From Ectobacillus funiculus (GTDB lineage: Bacteria; Bacillota; Bacilli; Bacillales; Bacillaceae_G): a DNA stretch of 64,000 nt. Below, in pieces: positions 35,694 to 45,058 of the stretch. A program made the translations under genes and the position numbers. The stretch is from assembly GCF_004138295.1 (NCBI RefSeq), contig NZ_SCFM01000012.1:124001-188000 (forward strand), in the 5' to 3' direction. The notes under the pieces are model-generated. The model did not search any database. It worked only from the letters and a program-made list of their open reading frames with translations, and was not told the DNA's origin. Numbering within the stretch: position 1 is the stretch's first letter; every line of letters begins with the position of its first letter.

Positions 35694-35723
35694 ACTATAC
35701 CATATTTGGTAATCCTATGTCAA
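35694..35723 (-). promoter_or_regulatory. Sigma-A promoter of infC-rpmI-rplT
   Basis: TTGACA (complement at 35718-35723), 18-bp spacer, TATAGT (complement at 35694-35699), about 215 bp upstream of the infC start codon. Confidence 0.85.
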
Positions 35724-35871
35724 GAAGTCACATGTAAAAGTAACAACAAAAAGTATTGTAGCAGAGAAACGGAAATGATGCAATATTTTTTTAAAGGAGT
35801 ATGTTTAGAACACAGTCCTTTTGACTAGACTATAGTGTTTCTTTTTACGATGCTAACAAATTAAGGCGGAA

Positions 35872-35990
35872 TAGAGAAAACTCACTGACTGGCGAGGACA
35901 GCGGCGTAGTTGCCCTTATACTGTATTCCTAAAACTTCCGACTACGTCGAATTCACTTCTAGCTGGAAATTTATATTTTCCTACAGTGCA
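35872..35990 (+). repeat. Dispersed intergenic repeat, copy 11 (short core)
   Basis: Hairpin CTCACT-GACT-GGCGAG runs straight into GACAGCGGCGTAG, so about 17 bp of the usual spacer are missing. The rest is intact and the right edge ACAGTGCAAAA meets the thrS terminator. Confidence 0.82.
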
Positions 35991-36022
35991 AAAAGGTGCC
36001 GTTCATGATGCGGCACCTTTTT
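35991..36022 (-). terminator. Terminator of thrS
   Basis: AAAAGGTGCC pairs with GGCACCTTTT over a 12-nt loop, with TTTTTGCAC following on the leftward strand. Confidence 0.88.
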
Positions 36023-36039
36023 ACAAGAAGCAAGCCTTC

Positions 36040-37971
36040 TTATCGTTTTCCTTCTTTTCGAATCATATCTACAAACGCTGCAAGCGGCATTGTTTCTGAC
36101 TTTTGCTCACCGTACTTACGCACATTAACACCAGTTTCCTGTACCTCGTTATCACCAACTACGAGCATGTACGGAATTTTTTGCATTTGTGCCTCGCGGA
36201 TTTTGTAGCCGATTTTCTCGTCGCGTGTATCCAGCTCAACCCGGATCCCTGCAAGCTGAAGCTCCTCTTGTACCTTCTTCGCATAATCCAGATGTACTTG
36301 AGGAGAAACAGGAATCACCTGCACCTGTACCGGTGCAAGCCATGTTGGGAACGCACCTTTGTATTCCTCAATTAAGAACGCAACAAAACGTTCCATTGTA
36401 GAAACAACGCCGCGGTGGATGACAACAGGGCGGTGATGCTTGCCATCTTCACCGATATATGTTAAATCAAAGCGCTCTGGAAGCAAGAAATCAAGCTGTA
36501 CAGTAGACAATGTTTCATCCTTGCCAAGCGCTGTGCGCACCTGCACATCCAGCTTTGGACCGTAGAATGCAGCTTCACCCTCTGCCTCATAGTAGTCGTA
36601 GCCCATTTCATCCATAGCTTCCTTCAGCATGCTTTGTGCTTTATTCCACATTTCGTCATCATTGAAATATTTCTCTGTATCTTCTGGGTCACGATACGAT
36701 AGACGGAAGGAATAGTCTTCTAAACCAAAGTCCTTATACACCTCTAAAATCAAGCGAACAACACGGATAAACTCTTCTTTAATTTGATCTGGACGAACAA
36801 AGATATGAGCATCATTCAAAGTCATGCCGCGTACGCGTTGCAAACCTGTTAACGCCCCGGACATCTCATAACGATGCATTGTGCCAAGCTCTGCAATCCG
36901 AATCGGCAGCTCGCGGTAGCTATGGATATCATGCTTATATACCATCATATGGTGCGGACAGTTCATCGGACGAAGCACAAGCTGTTCATTGTCCATTTCC
37001 ATTGGAGGGAACATGCCATCCTGATAGTGATCCCAGTGACCAGATGTTTTGTACAATTCAACGCTTCCCATAACTGGTGTATAAACGTGATCATAACCGA
37101 GTGCTACTTCCTTATCGACAATATAACGCTCGATAATGCGGCGGATTGTCGCGCCCTTTGGCAGCCAAAGCGGCAAGCCTTGCCCAACCTTTTGCGAGTT
37201 TGTAAATAGCTTTAATTCCTTGCCAAGCTTGCGGTGGTCGCGCTCCTTCGCTTCCTCTAGCAGGCGAAGATGCTCCGTAAGCTCTTCCTTCTTTGCAAAC
37301 GCAGTACCATAGATGCGCTGAAGCATTTTGTTTTTGCTATCACCGCGCCAGTAAGCACCCGCCACGCTTAATAGCTTAAATGCTTTGATTTTTCCTGTAG
37401 ACGGAAGATGGATGCCGCGGCATAGGTCAAAAAATTCACCTTGCTCATAAATAGACAATGTTTGATCCGCAGGAATGTCATTAATCAGTTCTAACTTTAG
37501 ATAATCACCAATTTCTTCATAACGGCGCAGCGCCTCCTCACGGCTCACCTCTTGGCGCACAATCTCAATATTTTCCTTTACGATGCGCTCCATTTCCTTC
37601 TCAATCTTCGGGAGATCTTCTGCTGTAATTGGCTCTTCTAAATCGATATCGTAGTAAAAACCATTTTCAATAACTGGTCCGATGCCAAGCTTCACATCTT
37701 TATACAAACGCTTTAATGCCTGTGCAAGCAAATGGGCTGTAGAGTGACGCAAAATCTCTGCGCCTTCCTTAGTATCCAATGTAACAATGGCGATGCTGCC
37801 ATCCTCTTGAATAGGTGTCTTCAAGTCAAGCAATGTATCATTCAACTTTCCTGCCACAGCCTTTTTCTTTAAGCCAGGGCTAATGGAAGCAGCGATGTCT
37901 TCTGTTGTTGTCCCGTGCGGAAACTCCTTTACAGCTCCATCTGGGAATGTAATTTTAATACTTTCTGCCAT
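36040..37971 (-). CDS. thrS: Threonine-tRNA ligase
   Basis: A 643-residue ThrS. It has an N-terminal TGS domain ([26 protein letters not shown]), an SAD editing domain with [11 protein letters not shown] near 72 and class II core motifs [11 protein letters not shown] and [57 protein letters not shown] is followed by the anticodon-binding domain. I choose ATG 37969-37971, which has AAGGAG 9 nt upstream; an earlier ATG lacks a site. It is controlled by a T-box leader with a Thr specifier directly upstream. Confidence 0.97.
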   Translation of the reverse strand: MAESIKITFPDGAVKEFPHGTTTEDIAASISPGLKKKAVAGKLNDTLLDLKTPIQEDGSIAIVTLDTKEGAEILRHSTAHLLAQALKRLYKDVKLGIGPVIENGFYYDIDLEEPITAEDLPKIEKEMERIVKENIEIVRQEVSREEALRRYEEIGDYLKLELINDIPADQTLSIYEQGEFFDLCRGIHLPSTGKIKAFKLLSVAGAYWRGDSKNKMLQRIYGTAFAKKEELTEHLRLLEEAKERDHRKLGKELKLFTNSQKVGQGLPLWLPKGATIRRIIERYIVDKEVALGYDHVYTPVMGSVELYKTSGHWDHYQDGMFPPMEMDNEQLVLRPMNCPHHMMVYKHDIHSYRELPIRIAELGTMHRYEMSGALTGLQRVRGMTLNDAHIFVRPDQIKEEFIRVVRLILEVYKDFGLEDYSFRLSYRDPEDTEKYFNDDEMWNKAQSMLKEAMDEMGYDYYEAEGEAAFYGPKLDVQVRTALGKDETLSTVQLDFLLPERFDLTYIGEDGKHHRPVVIHRGVVSTMERFVAFLIEEYKGAFPTWLAPVQVQVIPVSPQVHLDYAKKVQEELQLAGIRVELDTRDEKIGYKIREAQMQKIPYMLVVGDNEVQETGVNVRKYGEQKSETMPLAAFVDMIRKEGKR

Positions 37972-37996
37972 GTCATTCAGCTCCTTCATAAAAATA

Positions 37997-38205
37997 AAAA
38001 ACACCCGTCCCCAAAAAGGGACGAGTGTTGATTTCTCGTGGTTCCACCCTTGTTCCGATTCACATCTATGAATCGCTCAAGTATTATAACGGTGTTTACC
38101 GTCAGCAATTACTATCAATTCATCGCTGAAGTTCAGAGGTGGTAAACAACTTTTTCGTATTAGGAAGCTCACAGCCTAAGGCCTCCCTCTCTGAGAATCG
38201 TAAAA
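37997..38205 (-). promoter_or_regulatory. T-box riboswitch, tRNA-Thr, controlling thrS
   Basis: The T-box AGGGTGGAACCACG lies at 38037-38050 (complement). The terminator (AACACTCGTCCC / GGGGACGGGTGTT then TTTTATTTTT) is at 37997-38029. The probable specifier ACC precedes ACCUCUGAAC in stem I. Confidence 0.92.
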
Positions 38206-38292
38206 AGAAATTCATGTCCTCATCATTACTTATGTTATATTCACATTATGTACGTAATTATATTCGCAACGCAAAAGAAAAGCAAGGGAGCA

Positions 38293-39150
38293 TTACTGTT
38301 TTCTTACCTGCTTGCCCATCATTTTTTCAAACTCTCCGATAGTATGAACAATTACACGTTCTTGAAACACATTTCGAATTGTAATAATCATATTGTCATC
38401 TATATGAGCGGTATATAGATAAATCGTTTTCGGCGCAATCGATAACAGCGGCGCAATAATATTAGGATCGATATACGACTCTTGATTGTACACAATACCC
38501 TCGTCTATATATTGGACCAACCTCTCCTGATTTAAACAAGAGCCACGTTCATCGTAAAAAGTGAAACTTCCGTTATAGACGAGATGAAGGCAAGACAGCC
38601 GAGGTTTTCGTGTATACACATGCTGCCGAAGCAGTTCCACAAAGGACTGATACTCCTGCTCAAGCTTATATTCATCAATCGCAAGCTCTGTTAATCGAAC
38701 CAAATACGCCATATAGTACCTCAAACGAAACTTCACATAGGAATCAAAGGAAAAGGAAATAGGGTTTTGTACAAATTCCGCCAGAGACGCCTCTAGCAAA
38801 CTTCTCCTTTCTTTCTGCAGACCCTTATATGGTATATCCTGCAATTTCCCGTCTAATAGCGAATGAACAATATGTAGAATTTGCATCCGTTCGTCCTGAT
38901 CGCGATATAAAAAGGCCTGTTCTAAAATCGATAAAATCCATTTTTCTTCCTTCACATCTGTAATAAAACGAATAATTGCCGGAATCAATACTTCATCTGC
39001 ACACCATACGTCCCCAGGCGGAATATGAACGACCACTGTTGATTCCTCCAAAAGCACGCTCATACTTTCATGCGCAGTTTCCGCACCTTTCAGCAAATGC
39101 TCGTACATCATGCGCGCATCATGCTCTTCTTCAAAGCGGATTTCGATCAC
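38293..39150 (-). CDS. ytxC: YtxC-like sporulation protein
   Basis: A 285-residue protein matching the YtxC family in length (281 in B. subtilis) and position between thrS and dnaI. Recognisable segments are the SFDSYVKFRLRYYMAYLVRLTELAIDEYKLEQEYQ block near 160 and LHLVYNGSFTFYDERGS. The GTG at 39148-39150 has AAAGGGGGG upstream; the longer in-frame extension has no ribosome binding site. Its molecular function is not known. Confidence 0.87.
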   Translation of the reverse strand: MIEIRFEEEHDARMMYEHLLKGAETAHESMSVLLEESTVVVHIPPGDVWCADEVLIPAIIRFITDVKEEKWILSILEQAFLYRDQDERMQILHIVHSLLDGKLQDIPYKGLQKERRSLLEASLAEFVQNPISFSFDSYVKFRLRYYMAYLVRLTELAIDEYKLEQEYQSFVELLRQHVYTRKPRLSCLHLVYNGSFTFYDERGSCLNQERLVQYIDEGIVYNQESYIDPNIIAPLLSIAPKTIYLYTAHIDDNMIITIRNVFQERVIVHTIGEFEKMMGKQVRKQ

Positions 39151-39230
39151 TTTTGTCCCCCCTTTAAGATCATCACCTATTTTATGTATATTAAAAGGGG
39201 GAGCAAAAAATGATACAAGAAACTCTTGAC

Positions 39231-39264
39231 AAAAAAAAGAAAAGCGGAATCCAATCGCTTTTCT
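39231..39264 (-). terminator. Terminator after dnaI
   Basis: AAAAGCG pairs with CGCTTTT around ATTGGATTC, followed on the leftward strand by CTTTTTTTTG. Confidence 0.85.
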
Positions 39265-39332
39265 CCTGTAGTAAAACAACCTTTGCATAAACCTACGTAT
39301 ATACATCAAAAGACAAAGGAAGCAAGCTGTCC

Positions 39333-40286
39333 TTACTCCCCTTGATTACTCCCTTGATGGCGGCGATTCTCACCTTTGACTTGCACTGGCTTCGCCAAAT
39401 ATTTAATTCGTTCCATAATACGAGCCGCCTTCATCCGCTCCTCTTCTCCGCGCTGCGAATAGGTTAAATGATGCTCAAGTTCCTGCATGTTGAAATTAGA
39501 AGTAAAGAAGGTTGGCAGATTTTCCAGCATCCGAAATTGCAAAATAGCTCCTAACACATCATCCCGAACAAAGCTTGACATCGCTTCTGCCCCAATGTCA
39601 TCAAGCATCAGAACCGGTACTCGCTTCACCGCGTCAATTTTATCACTGATTGTATTATCCTGAATGGAGCTTTTGATTTCACGCAGGAATTCTGGTAAGT
39701 ATACAAGCATAGAAGAGATTTTCCGTTCGGCTAATTCATTAGCAATCGCACCTAAAATATATGTCTTTCCTACCCCAAATGGTCCATATAGATATAAACC
39801 CTTAACCTTCTTGCCAAGCTCATATTCCTTTAGAAATTCGCTAGCGGCACGAATTGCTTGTACTCTTTCTAATTGCGAAAGATCTAGTCCTCCCATAGAT
39901 GCTTCTAATATGTCCCTTGGAACATACAAGCTTTGAATAAGAGACTCCTGCTTTTTACGCTCATCGTACGCCACCTTACGCGGACAGCGGTCATATTGAA
40001 TATCAATCCGTTTCCCTTGAATCACAAGATGGGGATGGTAGCCCTGCAGCATATTTTTACATTGTTCCAATGTTTGACATTCATCACAGTTCATACTTTG
40101 ACCTATATATTCATACAGCTTCACAAGGCTGCCTTCAAGCATAGAAGTGGTTACCTCCCCCTCTTGCTCAAGCAGAAATCGTTGAATACGCGGATGTGAC
40201 AGCACCTGCTCCTTCAACGAAGCATATCGTTTCTTGAAATCCTCATTTTTCATGAGATTGGCGAAGGAGTTTTGAACATGTTCCAT
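39333..40286 (-). CDS. dnaI: Primosomal protein DnaI (helicase loader)
   Basis: A 317-residue AAA+ helicase loader. The N-terminal domain has the cysteine cluster CDECQTLEQC and CPRKV. Then come Walker A LYGPFGVGKTYILGAIANEL near 168, Walker B VPVLMLDDIGAEAMSSF near 228 and sensor 1 FTSNFNMQEL. It loads DnaC helicase at the origin and at restart forks. ATG 40284-40286 has GGAGG 7-8 nt upstream. It follows dnaB by 29 bp, the conserved order. Confidence 0.95.
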   Translation of the reverse strand: MEHVQNSFANLMKNEDFKKRYASLKEQVLSHPRIQRFLLEQEGEVTTSMLEGSLVKLYEYIGQSMNCDECQTLEQCKNMLQGYHPHLVIQGKRIDIQYDRCPRKVAYDERKKQESLIQSLYVPRDILEASMGGLDLSQLERVQAIRAASEFLKEYELGKKVKGLYLYGPFGVGKTYILGAIANELAERKISSMLVYLPEFLREIKSSIQDNTISDKIDAVKRVPVLMLDDIGAEAMSSFVRDDVLGAILQFRMLENLPTFFTSNFNMQELEHHLTYSQRGEEERMKAARIMERIKYLAKPVQVKGENRRHQGSNQGE

Positions 40287-40315
40287 CTTTTCACCTCCAA
40301 AGGACACAAATTCCT

Positions 40316-41704
40316 TTATTCCTTCTTATACATTTTTAACTCTTCCTCTAAGCGACGTCGTTCTTCTTCCAAATCGATTGCACTCTCTGTTTGACTCTGA
40401 GAAGTTGCTGACTGTTGCTTTTGTTCCTCCAGCCATTCCGGCAGCTGCTCCTTGCGCGTTGTTGCGCGCTTCTTCGGCGTCTTTTTCGAGGTAGCCCATT
40501 CTTGATATTGACGGTTTTCTTCTTTTGCGAGCATCATGGCGTCCTGTACGGTTGTTACTTTCTTACGTGCCCAATGCCCCGCTATTTTCTCAACATATGT
40601 TTTGGAGAGCTTCATATCTGTTCTCAGCATAACGTAATAAATGAGTACATTTACCACACCTGGCAACAGCTTTTGTGACAGCATAACGTCCTCTATAATC
40701 TTTAAGTCTGCCGCAGTCGGCTCTGTACCGCCTGAGATTTCCTTTAACAGCTCCCGCGGTGAAATTTGCTCAAGCTGCTGAATAAGCAGTTCCTCCTGAC
40801 TAGACGGTTCTTTATGCTGCATCGTTCTTGCATCAAGCGGCTGCACACGTTCGCTGAATACGGGCACAGCACTTCCATTTTCAAATTGATACCAGTCTCG
40901 TGCACCTTTGCGCAGCTTTTCCATATCAATCGTATGATGCTCCGTTACTGCGCCAAGCACGACATTTTGCATCGCCAATGCATTCATACCGTATACATAA
41001 GCAAGCTTCACAATAGCTTCCTTTACATGTGCCGTAAGGGCCTTTTTCGGAACAAGTGCTGAAAGCCCTTCTGCAAACAGCTCGAAGTCAAAGAAATCAT
41101 TCCAAATACTCGGTGCCTTGCCAGCTGTCCGGCCCGGTGCCGCAAATCCTGAAGGCACACTCACTTCCTCCTGTAAAGAGGCGATTTGTGAAGGAGAAAA
41201 CGATTGGAACACATCATTAAAAGAATGCGTTACTTCGCTGTAAGCCGAAGCATCAGATTCCTGCTCCAAAAAGGATTGCTTCAGCTTGTTGTACTTTGTT
41301 TTACCAAGACGATTATATAAAAAGATATTTAACACAACATCATCAAAAAACTGCTTAGGCGACAAGGGCGGCTGTAATTCATACAAAAATGAACGGATGT
41401 CCTGTTCTTTTTTTACATACACCTTTAATAGCCCCAACGCCTCTAGCTTCATGCGTTCTTCATAAATTTCAGGAAGCGGCATGTACATATGAATCATCAG
41501 TGCATGATGATTGCTTTCTTCACCACCCGAAACGTACTGTTTCAGTTCACCCCACAATGTATTGTATAAGCCGATTGCTTTACTGCCAATCAACGGCTGA
41601 TACAGCATCGTTAACATATGACGGTCATGCTCATGCAGCAGTCCGCTGGCACATACACGATACCGATCCACCGGCAGCAGCTCTCTCCATGACTGTCTTT
41701 CCAT
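40316..41704 (-). CDS. dnaB: Replication initiation and membrane attachment protein DnaB
   Basis: A 462-residue Firmicute DnaB (not the helicase). It has N-terminal winged-helix DDBH1 (WRELLPVDRYRVCASGLLHEHDRHMLTMLYQPLIGSKAIGLYNTLW) and C-terminal DDBH2 near 300-400 (ISPRELLKEISGGTEPTAADLKIIEDVM, LPGVVNVLIYYVML). A charged Lys/Glu-rich tail follows. With DnaD and DnaI it loads the replicative helicase. It lies between nrdR and dnaI as in B. subtilis. Confidence 0.95.
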   Translation of the reverse strand: MERQSWRELLPVDRYRVCASGLLHEHDRHMLTMLYQPLIGSKAIGLYNTLWGELKQYVSGGEESNHHALMIHMYMPLPEIYEERMKLEALGLLKVYVKKEQDIRSFLYELQPPLSPKQFFDDVVLNIFLYNRLGKTKYNKLKQSFLEQESDASAYSEVTHSFNDVFQSFSPSQIASLQEEVSVPSGFAAPGRTAGKAPSIWNDFFDFELFAEGLSALVPKKALTAHVKEAIVKLAYVYGMNALAMQNVVLGAVTEHHTIDMEKLRKGARDWYQFENGSAVPVFSERVQPLDARTMQHKEPSSQEELLIQQLEQISPRELLKEISGGTEPTAADLKIIEDVMLSQKLLPGVVNVLIYYVMLRTDMKLSKTYVEKIAGHWARKKVTTVQDAMMLAKEENRQYQEWATSKKTPKKRATTRKEQLPEWLEEQKQQSATSQSQTESAIDLEEERRRLEEELKMYKKE

Positions 41705-41777
41705 CTTAATTGATTCCTTTCACTGTATATTGATGCGGATAAAAAAGAGCCGATAGCACTTATGCCTCAAGCTCTTC

Positions 41778-42239
41778 TTACTTCCCGCCTTTTTGCAGAA
41801 TATCCTTTAATTCCTCAATAAACACATTTAAGTCTTTAAATTGTCGATAAACTGAGGCGAAGCGCACGTAAGCCACCTCATCAATATCCCTGAGCGCTTC
41901 CATTACCATTTCCCCTACTTTATCGCTTTCCACCTCAGATACCCCGATGTTGCGCAGCTCTCGTTCTACATGCTGTGTAACATCTTCAAGCTGCTTCAAG
42001 GAAACAGGCCGTTTTTCACAGGCCTTAATCAGCCCTCGTAACATTTTTTCTTTGCTAAACTGCTCACGTGTTCCGTCCTTCTTGACAACAATCAGCGGCG
42101 TCTCTTCCACACGCTCAAATGTTGTAAAACGATATAGACAGCTTTCGCATTCTCTGCGTCTGCGAATAGATCGTCCATCATCAACCGGACGAGAATCGAG
42201 CACTCTTGTACCATTATGAGAACAATTCGGACAACGCAT
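41778..42239 (-). CDS. nrdR: Transcriptional repressor NrdR
   Basis: A 153-residue NrdR. The N-terminal zinc ribbon ([43 protein letters not shown]) precedes the ATP-cone domain ([46 protein letters not shown]). It represses ribonucleotide reductase genes in response to dATP/ATP. ATG 42237-42239 is chosen because GAGGAG lies 8 nt upstream. It starts the nrdR-dnaB-dnaI group. Confidence 0.96.
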   Translation of the reverse strand: MRCPNCSHNGTRVLDSRPVDDGRSIRRRRECESCLYRFTTFERVEETPLIVVKKDGTREQFSKEKMLRGLIKACEKRPVSLKQLEDVTQHVERELRNIGVSEVESDKVGEMVMEALRDIDEVAYVRFASVYRQFKDLNVFIEELKDILQKGGK

Positions 42240-42276
42240 CGTCATCACTCCTCATTTATTTCTTTTCCTTTGCTCG

Positions 42277-42678
42277 TTATAGCTTTGCGCCTAATCCCGA
42301 TCCAATAAACACGAGCTGCTTGTCCAATTGGTTATACAGCTCCATAATAACCTTCTTACTAAATCCGAAATCACTCGGCAACGGCGTTTCAGTCGTAACG
42401 GAGAAATCAATTGCCGTCTCAAATGGACGAATTGTAATGACAGTCACAACAACAAATGCTTTCCTAGATCCAGCAATATTCACACTCATTTCCCCGCGTT
42501 CAGGAGAAACGGATGTAACTGTATAGCCTTTTAAACCACGAATAACATCTTCAACAGCCTTTAACGCATTTTGTGTATTTGTTTTATAATAACGGCTGCG
42601 CAGCTGTTCGTCCGAGTGTGAATCCATTGTTTCAGCATGTGTGGAAAAAACCTGCTTCACCTTCTGCATGATGCTCAT
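42277..42678 (-). CDS. Conserved hypothetical cytosolic protein
   Basis: A 133-residue soluble protein with no signal or membrane segment. An N-terminal helical part (MSIMQKVKQVFSTHAETMDSH) is followed by an alpha/beta region with VEDVIRGLKGYTVTSVSPERGEMSVNI and AFVVVTVITIRPFETAIDFSVTTETPLPSDFGFSKKVIMELY. A similar uncharacterised protein occupies this place beside nrdR in B. cereus-type genomes. No catalytic motif is visible and I assign no function. AGGAGG lies 5-6 nt before the ATG. Confidence 0.75.
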   Translation of the reverse strand: MSIMQKVKQVFSTHAETMDSHSDEQLRSRYYKTNTQNALKAVEDVIRGLKGYTVTSVSPERGEMSVNIAGSRKAFVVVTVITIRPFETAIDFSVTTETPLPSDFGFSKKVIMELYNQLDKQLVFIGSGLGAKL

Positions 42679-42738
42679 AAAACTCTCCTCCTACACAACA
42701 ACAAGTTATAGTTCTATCACCAATGATATTTTCTACAG

Positions 42739-42878
42739 TGTAAAGAAAACTCGCCGATTGGCGAGCCTGCCCTTGGGCGAAGACAGGGGCGTAGCCCTAC
42801 TTATACTGTATTCTTAAACTTTCCAGCTGCAGCGAATTGTCTTGCAGCTAAAAATTTAGCCTTTTCTTAAAGTGTAAA
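42739..42878 (+). repeat. Dispersed intergenic repeat, copy 12
   Basis: A full-length copy with an intact hairpin, preceded by TTTTCTACAGTGTAAAG (42728-42744), which looks like the right end of another deleted copy. Its right end TTAAAGTGTAAA is followed by the old speD terminator. Confidence 0.83.
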
Positions 42879-42883
42879 CTAAA

Positions 42884-42909
42884 AAAGAGGTGCGTTCTAC
42901 ACCTCTTTA
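42884..42909 (-). terminator. Terminator retained behind the speD remnant
   Basis: AAAGAGGTG pairs with CACCTCTTT around a 7-nt loop, followed on the leftward strand by TTTTTTAGTTT. Confidence 0.8.
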
Positions 42910-42955
42910 CATTTTAAAGCAAATATATTGTTTTTTAAAGAGCTTTTGCATCTCG

Positions 42956-43108
42956 TTAGTTAATTTCAAAGCCTTCAGTTCCACGCGGAGGTTCGATGCT
43001 TTCGCGTGTTGTCGCATCAAGGCTTTCTGCAATATCGTCAACTGTTACATGCAGGTTAATACGATCACCACATGTATAAACATCAATACTTCCTCTGCAG
43101 ACGTTCAT
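42956..43108 (-). pseudogene. speD: Truncated S-adenosylmethionine decarboxylase (speD remnant)
   Basis: The C-terminal about 44 codons of speD remain in frame: SIDVYTCGD, then [15 protein letters not shown] and [17 protein letters not shown] before the stop. B. subtilis SpeD has [25 protein letters not shown] and SIELPRGTGSFEI here. The N-terminal two thirds, including the autocleavage serine that generates the pyruvoyl cofactor (SESHLTIH region), are gone. The frame now opens MNVCRG 12 bp after the gapB stop. gapB-speD is the normal Bacillus order, so this is a deletion in place. The product cannot be an active decarboxylase; another speD may exist elsewhere. Confidence 0.85.
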
Positions 43109-43120
43109 TATCTATTCTGT

Positions 43121-44149
43121 TTAGGCGGGCTGCGCCTTCCCTCTCGCTGCGAACTGCTCAGTAACCATTCCTACAAGATCTACAACACGTTTAGAGTATC
43201 CCCATTCATTATCGTACCACGCCAGTATCTTTACTTTACGTGTTCCCATCACCATCGTGGATAACCCATCAATAATCGCGGAGCTGGCGTTTGTATTAAA
43301 ATCCACTGATACGAGCGGTTCGTCGCAAACTTCAATAATTCCCATCATGGAGCTTCTGGCAGCAGCCCGAAACGCATCGTTAATTTCCTCCGCGGTAACA
43401 TCTCGTTTTACATCAACAACAAGATCAATAAGCGATACATTTATTGTTGGTACACGAAGGGCCATACCATGAAGCTTGCCTGACAGATGAGGGAGAACCT
43501 TGGATAACGCTTTGGCCGCTCCTGTTGTTGTCGGAATAATAGACTGTGCACAAGCTCGTGCTCTTCGTAAATCCTTGTGTGGGTTGTCAATGTTTTTTTG
43601 GTCATTTGTATATGCGTGAACGGTCGTCATCAAACCGTTTTCAATACCGAACTGCTCATCAAGAATTTTTACAACAGGCGCTAGGCAGTTTGTCGTACAA
43701 GAGGCATTCGAAATGATAGTATGCTGTGCAATATCAAGCTGCTGTTCATTAACCCCCACTACAACTGTAATATCCTCACCTTTGCCTGGCGCTGTTAAAA
43801 TAACCTTTTTTGCTCCTGCTTCAACATGGTCCATTGCTTTTTCCTTCGCATTGAATTTCCCCGTTGCTTCGATCACGATATCAATGCCGAGCTCTTTCCA
43901 AGGTAGCTTCCTTGGATCGCGTTCATTTAATAAGCGCACCTTTTTTCCATCGACTAACAAATGATCCTCAGACGCTTCCACTGTTCCATCAAATTTCCCA
44001 TGAACCGTATCATATTTGATTAAATGAGCTAATGTCTCAGCGGGATAGCTGGCATTAATCGCTGTAATTTCAAATGCACTTTCTTTAATTGCCTGACGGA
44101 ACACCATTCTACCAATACGACCAAACCCATTAATCGCCACACGCACCAT
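43121..44149 (-). CDS. gapB: Glyceraldehyde-3-phosphate dehydrogenase, gluconeogenic (GapB)
   Basis: A 342-residue GAPDH. NAD(P)-binding AINGFGRIGRMVFRQAI at the N-terminus is followed by the active-site SNASCTTNCLAPVVK near 150, HAYTNDQKNIDNPHKDLRRARA and LSGKLHGMALRVPTINVSLIDLVVDV. Its place next to coaE and speD identifies it as GapB, the NADP-preferring gluconeogenic enzyme, rather than glycolytic GapA of the cggR operon. Paired CcpN-type operators upstream fit glucose repression. Confidence 0.95.
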   Translation of the reverse strand: MVRVAINGFGRIGRMVFRQAIKESAFEITAINASYPAETLAHLIKYDTVHGKFDGTVEASEDHLLVDGKKVRLLNERDPRKLPWKELGIDIVIEATGKFNAKEKAMDHVEAGAKKVILTAPGKGEDITVVVGVNEQQLDIAQHTIISNASCTTNCLAPVVKILDEQFGIENGLMTTVHAYTNDQKNIDNPHKDLRRARACAQSIIPTTTGAAKALSKVLPHLSGKLHGMALRVPTINVSLIDLVVDVKRDVTAEEINDAFRAAARSSMMGIIEVCDEPLVSVDFNTNASSAIIDGLSTMVMGTRKVKILAWYDNEWGYSKRVVDLVGMVTEQFAARGKAQPA

Positions 44150-44162
44150 TTTCCAGCCCCCT

Positions 44163-44213
44163 ATTTATGTTATACTTTTAACTCATAAACCCCATAAATA
44201 GTATAACATAAAT
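44163..44213. promoter_or_regulatory. Paired CcpN-type operators upstream of gapB
   Basis: A perfect 14-bp inverted repeat, ATTTATGTTATACT (44163-44176) and AGTATAACATAAAT (44200-44213), is separated by 23 bp. Each arm contains TATGTTATACT, a full match to the CcpN consensus TRTGHYATAYW as I remember it. The distal arm carries a TATACT that can serve as the gapB -10 box. CcpN represses gapB and pckA during glycolytic growth in B. subtilis. Confidence 0.75.
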
Positions 44214-44254
44214 GGATATATAGTCACCAATAAATTCATATTATGGGTATTTCG

Positions 44255-44857
44255 TTATAATTCGAGTGACCATTTTTCTAAAATGCTGACTAATTGAGTT
44301 TTTGTATGTTCTATTGTGCCATTATTATTAATCACTTCATCTGCTAATGTTATCTTTTTCCTTAAAGGCATTTGCGAGGCTATACGCGCCCTCGCCTCCT
44401 CTGCTGTTAAATGGTTACGCTGCATGAGCCTATGTAATTGTACCTCCTCGCCTACGTATACAAGCAGCACCTTATGGACAAGCGAAGTTAGTTTGCTTTC
44501 AAAGAGAAGCGGAATATCCAGAACAATTGCTTTCTCACCCTGTTCAATATACATGTCTTTTTGCCGGTTCATTTCCATACGAATAGCAGGGTGGACAATA
44601 CGATTCAAAAGAAGGCGTTTTTCCTCATTATGAAATACAATGCTTCCGAGCTTCTGACGGTCAATCTCTCCATTTGTTTGTAAGATTTCTTGTCCAAAGG
44701 CATCAATAATTCCTTTATATGCTTCCTTTCCAGGTTCCACCACTTCCCTTGCAATGATATCTGCATCAATTATGGGAATATGGAAATCACGCAGCATAGC
44801 GGCAACAGTACTTTTGCCGCTTGCGATACCTCCTGTTAACCCAATTACAATTGTCAT
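44255..44857 (-). CDS. coaE: Dephospho-CoA kinase
   Basis: A 200-residue P-loop kinase. Walker A is [34 protein letters not shown] near 36 and [14 protein letters not shown] follow, then [10 protein letters not shown] near 112 and [20 protein letters not shown] near 140. It performs the last step of coenzyme A synthesis. It lies between ytaF and gapB, as in B. subtilis. Confidence 0.95.
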   Translation of the reverse strand: MTIVIGLTGGIASGKSTVAAMLRDFHIPIIDADIIAREVVEPGKEAYKGIIDAFGQEILQTNGEIDRQKLGSIVFHNEEKRLLLNRIVHPAIRMEMNRQKDMYIEQGEKAIVLDIPLLFESKLTSLVHKVLLVYVGEEVQLHRLMQRNHLTAEEARARIASQMPLRKKITLADEVINNNGTIEHTKTQLVSILEKWSLEL

Positions 44858-44955
44858 ATAGCATCTCTCCTGTCATTTTATCCCTATTATTATACTTCAT
44901 CCTTCCGGCAAACTTTTCAAAAAGCTACGCTGTCTGAATTCTCAAAACTAAGAAA

Positions 44956-45000
44956 GAGGTGACTCACAAGAGAAAAAAACCTCCTCTTGGGAATCACCTC
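44956..45000 (-). terminator. Hairpin after ytaF
   Basis: GAGGTGA pairs with TCACCTC and inside it CAAGAG with CTCTTG, followed on the leftward strand by TTTCTTAGTTTT. It is probably the terminator of ytaF. Confidence 0.6.
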
Positions 45001-45058
45001 ATACGTGTAAGTATAGAAAATACATTTAAGCTGACACAGATTTCTTACAGCAGCTCCC

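Noticed and set aside
42277-42678. 133-aa protein as part of SpeD or a second NrdR-like gene
   Set aside because: It has none of the SpeD or zinc-ribbon/ATP-cone motifs; the true speD remnant lies further on at 42956-43108.
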